Shown here piece by piece: positions 35,500-41,325 of a DNA stretch of 41,325 nucleotides. The first letter of the stretch is position 1. Each line of letters begins with the position of its first letter. The stretch covers positions 1-41,325 of the forward strand of contig JAJRPO010000074.1 of assembly GCA_024280735.1 (NCBI GenBank), in the 5' to 3' direction. The notes under the pieces were generated by a model. It was given only the letters and a program-made list of their open reading frames with translations, had not been told where the DNA came from and did no database searches. This stretch comes from Alphaproteobacteria bacterium (GTDB lineage: Bacteria; Pseudomonadota; Alphaproteobacteria; Rhodobacterales; Rhodobacteraceae). A program made the translations under genes and the position numbers.

Positions 35500-36359
35500 G
35501 CGGCACGTCGTAATTGTTCGGGGCTTAACACGCCCTTGGCAATGTTGCGCGCGCGGTCCAACTCTGCTTCCAGCTCTGCCAAGGGGGGGATGTTGTCGTC
35601 ACGTTCGATCATTGTTGAAACGGGGCCGAAATGGCGCAATGCTTTTTCGTAGAGGTCGAAAACTTCGTCGCAAACCGGTTGGTCGTGGGTGTCGATTAAG
35701 CAGCTTTTACCCTCTGAATGGCCGGCAAGGTGGAATTGCACGACACGTTCTACGGGGATTGCCTCAATGAAGGCTGTTTCGGAAAACCTGTGGTTTTGGC
35801 CGGACACAAAGACGTTGTTCACATCCAGCAACAACCAGCAATCGGCGCGGTTGGCCAGCTCGGCTACGAACTCCCATTCGGTCATTTCGGATTCTTTGAA
35901 TTCAATATAGGATGACACGTTTTCAATCGCGATGCGGCGGCCCAGAAAATCCTGCACCTGCGAAATGCGTCCAGCAATATGGTTCAGGGCCTCTTCGGTA
36001 TAGGGAACCGGCATCAAATCATGCAGGTTTTTGCCATGCACACCCGTCCAGCACAGATGATCAGACAACCAGCGGGGCTGCACATGGTCAGCCAATGATT
36101 TCAATTGCGCCAGATAATCCATATTCAGGGGCGAAGTGGAGGCGATCGACATGGAAACGCCGTGCATCACCACCGGAAACTGTTCGCGCACGCGGTCCAG
36201 CATGTGCAACGGTTTGCCGCCTTTTATCATGTAATTCTCGGACAACACCTCGAACCAATCCACATTTGGCGGATTATCGGCAAGAATTTCGGCGTAATGC
36301 TGCGCGCGAAGGCCCAGCCCAAAACCCAAAAAGGGAGGTTTCGCATAGGTATCGGTCAT
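35496..36359 (-). CDS. bufB: DUF692 multinuclear non-heme iron oxygenase (MNIO), BufB type
   Basis: The 287-residue TIM-barrel protein has the DUF692 hallmarks: FGLGLRAQHYAEIL near the start, VDWFEVLSENYM, MHGVSMSI, LSDHLCWTGVHG, AIENVSSYIEF, LLLDVNNVFVSG and FHLAGHSEG, which hold the His/Asp/Glu iron ligands. Family members convert cysteines of RiPP precursors, for example to thiooxazoles that bind copper. ATG 36359 has a GGGAAA ribosome-binding site; an in-frame TTG 12 nt upstream is less likely. It lies 80 nt behind the precursor gene with a terminator-like hairpin between. Confidence 0.9.
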   Translation of the reverse strand: MTDTYAKPPFLGFGLGLRAQHYAEILADNPPNVDWFEVLSENYMIKGGKPLHMLDRVREQFPVVMHGVSMSIASTSPLNMDYLAQLKSLADHVQPRWLSDHLCWTGVHGKNLHDLMPVPYTEEALNHIAGRISQVQDFLGRRIAIENVSSYIEFKESEMTEWEFVAELANRADCWLLLDVNNVFVSGQNHRFSETAFIEAIPVERVVQFHLAGHSEGKSCLIDTHDQPVCDEVFDLYEKALRHFGPVSTMIERDDNIPPLAELEAELDRARNIAKGVLSPEQLRRAA

Positions 36360-36387
36360 CAGATTTCCCAATTTGTGGTTTTAACAG

Positions 36388-36421
36388 AAAAGGCCGCCTG
36401 ACGATAACACATCAGGCGGCC
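36388..36421 (-). terminator. Intrinsic terminator-like hairpin between bufA and bufB
   Basis: A perfect 10-bp stem GGCCGCCTGA (36392-36401 and its inverse 36412-36421) encloses a 10-nt loop. Leftward transcription reaches UUUUCUGUU immediately after it. Partial termination here would give abundant precursor mRNA and less enzyme mRNA, as in many RiPP operons. Confidence 0.7.
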
Positions 36422-36439
36422 CGAAAAAACAACTCGAAA

Positions 36440-36703
36440 TTAGCTTCCGATTTTGCCGCCTGCTTCTGTACATTTTGCAGCAGTCATGGCCAAGAAGCCC
36501 TGACCTTTACAGGAGTTCAGACCCTTACATTCGTTGGTTGCAGATTTGCAATCGCTTTGACCTGAGCAGGCGTTAACGCCGACGCAATGGATTTTTTCCT
36601 CAGCAGCGGAGGCTGTAGAAGTCAAAGAGATTGTTGCGCCGGACAAAGCCATTGTGAAGGCAGCTGCTGCAAGGATGGAGCCGGATGTTTTGTTGAGTTT
36701 CAT
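36440..36703 (-). CDS. bufA: Secreted Cys-rich RiPP precursor, bufferin-like (DUF2282-related)
   Basis: The 87-residue protein has a Sec signal peptide (about residues 1-33, cleavage near TASAAEE). A short mature part contains six cysteines (C40, C46, C52, C59, C65, C78) in HCVGVNACSGQSDC and NECKGLNSCKGQG patterns. This matches precursors encoded with DUF692 and DUF2063 genes in copper-protective bufferin systems, in which some cysteines become thiooxazoles. It is the first gene of the bufA-bufB-bufC-MFS group. A good ribosome-binding site (AAGGGAAG) precedes the ATG. I found no convincing promoter in the 211-bp gap shared with divergent tadA. Confidence 0.82.
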   Translation of the reverse strand: MKLNKTSGSILAAAAFTMALSGATISLTSTASAAEEKIHCVGVNACSGQSDCKSATNECKGLNSCKGQGFLAMTAAKCTEAGGKIGS

Positions 36704-36914
36704 GGTGTGCTTCCCTTTTGATATTAAGCACGGCGACCTAACGAATTATCAATGCAACATTCAATTAACCTTTGTGTCAGAGGCGTTTCGATTTTCGTGA
36801 GATTCTGTAACATTTGTAATAAAGGCCTGTGAACGTTGAGGATTTGCATCCTACAAGTGAACGGTTTAGGGTCTTTTGACGCTAATCCGGCCCAATTCGG
36901 CAACAAGAGAGACA

Positions 36915-37370
36915 ATGCACCCTTTTAGTAATCACATGCAGATCGCGCTAAATGAAGCTGCCGCCGCAGGTGAGCGCGGTGAGGTGCCTGTGGGTTCAGT
37001 TGTTGTCGCTGCAAACGGCGAGATACTGGCACAGGCTGGTAACCGGACGCGGGAATTGAATGATCCAACGGCCCATGCGGAGATCCTCGCGCTACGTGCG
37101 GCCTGTGCGGTTGTTGGCAGTGAGCGGCTGGCTGGCGCAGACCTTTACGTGACGTTGGAGCCTTGTCCAATGTGCGCCGCTGCCATTGCCAACGCGCGCA
37201 TTGCGCGGCTGTATTACGGGGCGTCCGACCCGAAATCCGGCGGGGTAGAGCAGGGGCCTTGTGTGTTCACCCATCCCCAATGCCACCATGTGCCAGAGGT
37301 TTACGAGGGGATCAGGGCGGAGCCAGCGGCAGCGTTGTTGAAGCGGTTTTTTGAGCGGTTGCGGGGGTGA
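36915..37370 (+). CDS. tadA: tRNA adenosine(34) deaminase
   Basis: It deaminates A34 to inosine in tRNA-Arg(ACG). The 151-residue zinc enzyme has the ligand/catalytic motifs H54-A55-E56 and PCPMC (C84, C87), plus the NDPTAHAE substrate segment. ATG 36915 is preceded by AAGAGAG, and the frame further upstream adds 13 unlikely residues. It is divergent from the buf operon; gatCA follow on the same strand. Confidence 0.94.
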   Translation: MHPFSNHMQIALNEAAAAGERGEVPVGSVVVAANGEILAQAGNRTRELNDPTAHAEILALRAACAVVGSERLAGADLYVTLEPCPMCAAAIANARIARLYYGASDPKSGGVEQGPCVFTHPQCHHVPEVYEGIRAEPAAALLKRFFERLRG

Positions 37371-37451
37371 GATGTAAAGGTCACTTGCAGAGCCGTGAAT
37401 GCGCGGCTAAAACCGCGCCCGATACCGTGTAAATTTCGAGGGAACACCCCC

Positions 37452-37739
37452 ATGTCGATTGACAAAGACACCGCGCGCCGTGCCGCGCATCTGGCCCGTA
37501 TTGAGGTTGCCGAGGACGAGCTGGAGAAACTGGCAGGGGAATTGTCGGGTATTCTCGACTTTATGGAACAGCTGAACGAGGTTGATGTGAGCGGTGTAGA
37601 GCCGATGACCTCTGTTACACCGATGCGCCTGAAGCGGCGCAAGGATGTGGTGAATGATGGTGGCCAACAGGCCAAAATCCTGTCCAATGCCCCCGATGCC
37701 CGCGAAGGTTTCTTCGCCGTGCCCAAAGTGGTGGAGTAG
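37452..37739 (+). CDS. gatC: Asp-tRNA(Asn)/Glu-tRNA(Gln) amidotransferase subunit C
   Basis: The small 95-residue subunit wraps around GatA and stabilises the GatCAB complex that amidates misacylated Glu-tRNA(Gln) or Asp-tRNA(Asn). The N-terminal [39 protein letters not shown] and a C-terminal [11 protein letters not shown] match the family. A GAGGGA ribosome-binding site precedes the ATG. gatA begins 5 nt later; gatB is not in the window. Confidence 0.95.
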   Translation: MSIDKDTARRAAHLARIEVAEDELEKLAGELSGILDFMEQLNEVDVSGVEPMTSVTPMRLKRRKDVVNDGGQQAKILSNAPDAREGFFAVPKVVE

Positions 37740-37744
37740 AGCCA

Positions 37745-39232
37745 ATGACCGACCTAAACAACCTGACAATCTCTGACGCCCGCGACAAGCTGCGCTCCCG
37801 CGATATTTCTGCGGTAGAGCTGGCCGAGGCCTGCAACAAGGCCGCCGCTGGCAGTGATGCCCTGAACGCGTACTGTTTGAAAACACCGGATTTGGCGCTG
37901 GAAATGGCGGCGGCGGCAGATCTGCGCATTGCGGCAGGTGATGCGCCGGACATGTGTGGCATTCCGCTGGGCATCAAAGATTTGTTTTGCACCAAAGGCG
38001 TGACGACCCAGGCGGCGTCAAAAATTCTGACGGGTTTTGTGCCGGAATATGAAAGCACTGTGACCAGCAAACTATGGGACGCGGGCGCGGTGATGGTTGG
38101 CAAGCTGAACATGGATGAATTCGCCATGGGCTCGTCGAATGAGACCTCGACTTATGGTTCTGTGGTCAGCCCGTGGAAAAGCAATGGCTCAAATGCAGAA
38201 CTGACACCGGGGGGGTCCTCTGGCGGCTCCGCTGCGGCGGTTTCGGCGGATTTGTGTTTGGCGGCAACGGGTACGGATACGGGCGGTTCAATCCGCCAAC
38301 CCGCTGCTTTTACCGGCATTGTCGGCTTGAAACCCACCTATGGCCGTGTGTCGCGTTGGGGGGTGGTGGCTTTTGCCTCCTCGCTTGATCAGGCGGGGCC
38401 AATGACCAAAACCGTGCGCGACGCGGCGATATTCTTGCAGGCCATTTCGGGCCATGACGCCAAAGACAGCACCAGCGCGGATATTGCTGTGCCGGATTTC
38501 GAGGCCGCGTTGATAGGTGATATTCGCGGCAAAAAGATAGCCATTCCCAAGGAATACCGTCAGGACGGCATGCCGACGGAAATCGAAAAACTGTGGAATG
38601 ACGGGGCGGATATGTTGCGGGATGCGGGGGCCGAAATCGTTGATATCAGCCTGCCACACACCAAATATGCGCTGCCTGCCTATTACGTTTTGGCACCAGC
38701 CGAGGCGTCATCAAACCTCGCGCGTTATGACGGCGTGCGCTATGGCCTCCGTGCCAAGTTACAAGCAGGCGAAGGCATCAACGAGATGTACGCCCGCACC
38801 CGCGCAGAGGGTTTTGGCCCGGAGGTTCGCAAGCGTTTGATGGTTGGGGCTTATGTGCTTTCGGCTGGTTTCTATGATGCCTATTATCGCCGCGCCCAAC
38901 GCATTCGCACCCTTATCAAGCAAGATTTTGAAAATGTTTTCGCGGATGGTGTGGATGCGATTCTGACACCGGCCACGCCAACCGCTGCTTTTGGTCTGGG
39001 CGAGATGGCACAGCTTGATCCGATTGAAATGTATCTGAACGATGTGTTTACCGTGACAGTTAACCTTGCCGGGCTGCCCGCCATTTCAGTGCCCGCAGGG
39101 ATGACCGATGCAGGCCTGCCTTTGGGGCTGCAACTGATAGGCAAGCCTTGGGATGAAGGTGATTTGCTGAACACCGCCTATGCGATGGAACTCTGCGCGG
39201 GCTTTGTTTCCAAGGCGCCAAAATGGTGGTAA
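37745..39232 (+). CDS. gatA: Asp-tRNA(Asn)/Glu-tRNA(Gln) amidotransferase subunit A
   Basis: The 495-residue amidase-signature enzyme releases ammonia from glutamine for the GatCAB reaction. The Ser-cisSer-Lys triad is visible as K78 (IPLGIKD), S158 in [11 protein letters not shown] and S182 in [10 protein letters not shown], with the same 24-residue Ser spacing as characterised GatA. Length is normal. It is probably co-transcribed with gatC. Confidence 0.96.
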   Translation: MTDLNNLTISDARDKLRSRDISAVELAEACNKAAAGSDALNAYCLKTPDLALEMAAAADLRIAAGDAPDMCGIPLGIKDLFCTKGVTTQAASKILTGFVPEYESTVTSKLWDAGAVMVGKLNMDEFAMGSSNETSTYGSVVSPWKSNGSNAELTPGGSSGGSAAAVSADLCLAATGTDTGGSIRQPAAFTGIVGLKPTYGRVSRWGVVAFASSLDQAGPMTKTVRDAAIFLQAISGHDAKDSTSADIAVPDFEAALIGDIRGKKIAIPKEYRQDGMPTEIEKLWNDGADMLRDAGAEIVDISLPHTKYALPAYYVLAPAEASSNLARYDGVRYGLRAKLQAGEGINEMYARTRAEGFGPEVRKRLMVGAYVLSAGFYDAYYRRAQRIRTLIKQDFENVFADGVDAILTPATPTAAFGLGEMAQLDPIEMYLNDVFTVTVNLAGLPAISVPAGMTDAGLPLGLQLIGKPWDEGDLLNTAYAMELCAGFVSKAPKWW

Positions 39233-39260
39233 GTTGTGAAAAACGAGTAAGGGGACGCCA

Positions 39261-39857
39261 ATGCGCGCGATAATTTTAACGGTGGTGGCTGGAACTGTTC
39301 TGGCGGCCTGTACGCCAAGCAACCCTAATGACGGGGCGCAATATTTTGACAGTATAACGCCAAATGCGGCGACGCTGGCGGCAGAAGAACAAAAACTGGC
39401 GCGTGTGGAAAATGGCACCACGCCGACCGAGGCAGGACCGAGTGCGCCGATTATTGCCAGCAACCCACAAGGAACAGCGACAATTTCTGACTCGCAAAGC
39501 TTTGCCAGAACCAAAGAGCGTGAAACGATCGAATCGGATGCGGCCAAGATTGCGGCGCTGAAAAGCACCTATCAACAGGTGTCCCCGACAGCGGTGCCGA
39601 CGCGCAGCGGCGGGGTTAATTTGGCGGCCTATGCGCTAAAACAAACCAATGCTGTCGGTGAACGTGTTTATCGCCGCTTTAACGTCGGCCTGTCCAATTG
39701 CAGCCGCTATCGCAACGATGCCGATGCGGCACAGCGGGCCTTTTTGTCCGCTGGCGGGCCGGAAAAAGACAGCCGTAGGCTGGACCCGGATGGCGATGGG
39801 TTCGCCTGTACGTGGAACCCCGATTTTTACCGTAGTCTGTTGCAAAACAACGGATAA
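39261..39857 (+). CDS. Lipoprotein with C-terminal Excalibur-type calcium motif
   Basis: The 198-residue protein has a lipoprotein signal (GTVLAAC, C17) and a low-complexity Ala/Thr-rich middle. The C-terminal segment NCSRYRNDADAAQRAF leads to DPDGDGFACTWNP, which resembles the Excalibur motif DxDxDGxxC. It is probably anchored in the envelope with the motif exposed. Its stop shares a base with the start of the amidase gene (TAATG), suggesting coupled translation and a joint cell-wall function. Confidence 0.78.
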   Translation: MRAIILTVVAGTVLAACTPSNPNDGAQYFDSITPNAATLAAEEQKLARVENGTTPTEAGPSAPIIASNPQGTATISDSQSFARTKERETIESDAAKIAALKSTYQQVSPTAVPTRSGGVNLAAYALKQTNAVGERVYRRFNVGLSNCSRYRNDADAAQRAFLSAGGPEKDSRRLDPDGDGFACTWNPDFYRSLLQNNG

Positions 39858-40540
39858 TGGCGGGGCTTCCTTCCCCTAATTTCGGGCCGCGCCGTCATGG
39901 CGGCGGGCCGGATATGGTTGTGCTGCACTACACGGCAATGGCGACGGCTGCGGCGGCAATTGAGCGGCTGTGTGATCCTTGTTTTGAGGTTTCCGCCCAT
40001 TATGTAATTGCCGAAGATGGCACAGTAACCCCGCTGGTGGATGAATCTGACCGCGCTTGGCATGCGGGGGGCGGGGCTTGGGGGGCTGTTGATGACGTAA
40101 ACTCCCATTCCATCGGTATTGAATTGGCGAACGGCGGACCAGACAGCCCTGCGCCGGAGTTTCCAGAGTTACAGATGATTGCATTGGAAACCCTGCTGGC
40201 GGGTATTTTGCTTAGGTGGTCGATTCCGCCGGAACGGGTGATTGCCCATTCGGATATGGCCCCCGGGCGTAAAATTGACCCCGGCCCGTATTTTGATTGG
40301 CAGCGATTGGCGGGCAAGGGGCTTTCGGTTTGGTTGGACGCTGGCCCGCAGGATGCCGATTGGACGATTTTCAAAAAATTTGCTGTTGAATTCGGTTATT
40401 ACGCTGAAACTGAACCAGATTGGCAAAATATTCTAGAGGCCTTCCGCCTGCGGTTTTACCCCGCGGTAACTGGCCCGCTGAATGGCGATGACGTGGGAAC
40501 CATCAGAGATCTAGCCAAGAAATATCCCTGTCGCCCTTGA
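39857..40540 (+). CDS. N-acetylmuramoyl-L-alanine amidase (Amidase_2, AmiD-like)
   Basis: The 227-residue enzyme cleaves the bond between MurNAc and the stem peptide. The zinc ligands are readable as H24 (LHYTAM), H131 (AHSDMAPGRKIDPG) and D141, with E89 in SIGIELAN as a likely catalytic residue. A C-terminal segment (about 170-227, EAFRLRFYP) looks like a small peptidoglycan-binding helical domain. No signal peptide is present, so it may act in muropeptide recycling (AmpD-like) rather than in the periplasm. rnpB begins 30 nt downstream. Confidence 0.9.
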   Translation: MAGLPSPNFGPRRHGGGPDMVVLHYTAMATAAAAIERLCDPCFEVSAHYVIAEDGTVTPLVDESDRAWHAGGGAWGAVDDVNSHSIGIELANGGPDSPAPEFPELQMIALETLLAGILLRWSIPPERVIAHSDMAPGRKIDPGPYFDWQRLAGKGLSVWLDAGPQDADWTIFKKFAVEFGYYAETEPDWQNILEAFRLRFYPAVTGPLNGDDVGTIRDLAKKYPCRP

Positions 40541-40569
40541 CCACAGCCCAGCCCAGGCGCTAGTGCAAA

Positions 40570-40953
40570 CATCTTGCGGATGGCTGGACGGCCGCACTTG
40601 TGTAAATGAGTGAGGAAAGTCCGGACTCCAAAGAGTAACGGTGCCGGGTAACGCCCGGCTTGGGCAACCAAAGGGAAAGCGCCACAGAAAACAAACCGCC
40701 CGTGCATGCATGGGTCAGGGTGAAAAGGTGGGGTAAGAGCCCACCGCGGCGCTGGCAACAGGGCTGGCATGGCAAGCCCCACCGGGAGCAAAACCAAATA
40801 GGGATCGCGTGGACGCTTGCGTCCGGGGCCGCTTTTGCCCCAGCAGGTCCGGGTTGGTTGCAAGAGCCTGTTGGTAACAATAGGCCCAGATGAATGGTCG
40901 TCTATGGGGGCAACCCTTGGACAAAATCCGGCTTATAGGCCATCCGCAAGATG
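40570..40953 (+). ncRNA. rnpB: RNase P RNA (class A)
   Basis: The catalytic RNA of RNase P, which matures tRNA 5' ends. The 5' end CATCTTGCGGATGGC pairs perfectly with the 3' end GCCATCCGCAAGATG (P1). Conserved blocks are in order: GAGGAAAGTCCGGACTCC (CR I), ACAGAAAACAAACCGCC, GGTAAGAGCCCACCG and the closing ACAAAATCCGGCTTA. About 384 nt, a normal alphaproteobacterial length. The ends are set by the P1 helix. Confidence 0.95.
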
Positions 40954-40956
40954 ATC

Positions 40957-41199
40957 CTATTCGCAGCCCTGCTCGACCCAGATATTCAGATTCAACTTTA
41001 GCCCGCCGCCATAGGGGTGTTGTTTGTTGATTGCCATTGCGGTTTTTTCTTTCAACTAGGTGCCGCCTTGGGTGCAGAGTGCTTCGGCTGTCCAACTGTG
41101 GTAATTTGTGCATTTTTTGCCTTTCCAAATAGTGTCTGGCAAGCCTTCGATGGGCGAGAACAGGGGGGAGCCGGCGATCAATTGTTCTAGGGCGTAGAC
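40957..41199 (-). pseudogene. Decayed gene interrupted by an IS element
   Basis: One minus-strand frame of 81 codons reads AGSPLFSPIEGLPDTIWKGK, then KCTNYHSWTAEALCTQGGT, an in-frame TAG (41056-41058), then KQHPYGGGLKLNLNIWVEQG to a terminal TAG at 40957. The composition is coding-like and resembles a Rhodobacterales protein with a CxxCH-type motif, here altered to CTNYH. A stop, the altered motif and truncation at the IS end near 41200 show that it is not functional. The identity of the intact family is tentative. Confidence 0.6.
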
Positions 41200-41325
41200 C
41201 TATAAACGGAATTGTGATTCAAGGTATGAAACAGGGAGAATTTCATGTCTGGGACATTTTGGTTAACGCAAGAACAATTCAATAACATCAAGCCACTACT
41301 GCCGAACAAACCACGTGGTGTGCCA
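41200..41325 (+). mobile_element. Left end of an IS5-family insertion sequence (cut by window edge)
   Basis: The boundary is inferred where the decayed minus-strand frame loses its coding character, just before CTATAAACGGAATTGTGATTC, a plausible terminal repeat. The transposase start follows 45 nt further in. The right end and the target duplication are outside the window. Confidence 0.6.
41245..41325 (+). CDS. IS5-family transposase, N-terminal fragment
   Basis: ATG 41245, preceded by AGGGAGAA, opens a frame that runs off the window after 27 codons. It begins MSGTFWLTQEQFNNIKPLLP and continues NKPRGVP. The pattern FWLTxEQFxxIxPxLP followed by a short basic, Pro-rich segment is the N-terminal signature of IS5-group (IS427-like) transposases. 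The catalytic DDE residues lie beyond the edge. Confidence 0.75.
   Translation, partial: MSGTFWLTQEQFNNIKPLLPNKPRGVP

Noticed and set aside
36704-36914. Sigma-factor promoter for bufA in the gap shared with tadA
   Set aside because: GATAAT-like and TTGAAT-like strings occur, but no pair has both good boxes and correct spacing, and no clear ECF-type motif is visible.
41006-41048. CCGCCAT/ATTGCGG inverted repeat followed by six T as terminator of rnpB
   Set aside because: The loop would be 23 nt with a mismatch in a 7-bp stem, and the sequence is part of the decayed minus-strand frame, so the T-run is explained by its Lys codons.

Overview
The window looks like a chromosomal segment of an alphaproteobacterium of the Rhodobacterales (Roseobacter-type) lineage. 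The evidence is the ALAS-type hemA (407 residues, catalytic K248), the dacC-tmk-holB-tatD-MBL gene order, an Excalibur lipoprotein and several conserved hypotheticals that I recognise from that group. I assign no genus. Most of the sequence is housekeeping DNA in tightly packed operons. Accessory interest sits in a membrane-stress cluster (24.0-31.9 kb), a copper-type RiPP operon (33.4-36.7 kb), an odd ASCH fusion gene, two decayed gene remnants, dispersed palindromic repeats and the left end of an insertion sequence cut by the right edge.

Layout. 0.2-4 kb: mrcA (PBP1A) behind a good sigma70 promoter, then prfB. 4.1-9.5 kb, minus strand: dacC-tmk-holB-tatD-MBL phosphodiesterase-AEC transporter, with three ATGA stop/start overlaps. 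Behind it is a SPOR lipoprotein (9.7-10.6 kb). 10.8 kb: tRNA-Ser(UGA) with promoter and terminator. 11.2-13.8 kb: a SulP transporter without a STAS domain and a YegD-like Hsp70. 13.8-16.7 kb, minus: aspartate aminotransferase, a small conserved protein and an ASCH/beta-propeller fusion. 16.7-17.2 kb has no intact gene but holds an RTX-repeat relic. 17.2-21.9 kb, plus: sdhE, a MarR regulator, hemA, a RodZ-like HTH membrane protein and ispG. 22-24 kb: a GFA-type protein, a serine hydrolase and a DUF302 protein.

24.0-31.9 kb, all minus: TerC, a Bud32/LPS-kinase-like protein, a 30-residue membrane microprotein, XpaC, TelA, a DUF2927 lipoprotein, an SPFH protein with a GYF-type tail, a double-zinc-ribbon membrane protein and a rhomboid protease. 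These families recur in tellurite/phage-shock-like envelope stress systems and probably act together at the membrane.

32.2-36.7 kb: a cold-shock protein, rluB, then on the minus strand a bufferin-like operon: a secreted Cys-rich precursor, a DUF692 (MNIO) enzyme, a DUF2063 partner and an MFS exporter. A terminator-like hairpin follows the precursor gene and a perfect 15-bp palindrome covers the exporter's ribosome-binding region.

36.9-41.3 kb, plus: tadA, gatC, gatA, an Excalibur lipoprotein, an N-acetylmuramoyl-L-alanine amidase and the RNase P RNA. Beyond rnpB lies a decayed gene interrupted by an IS5-type element whose transposase runs off the window. All assignments come from reading motifs and gene order. 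No database search was run.
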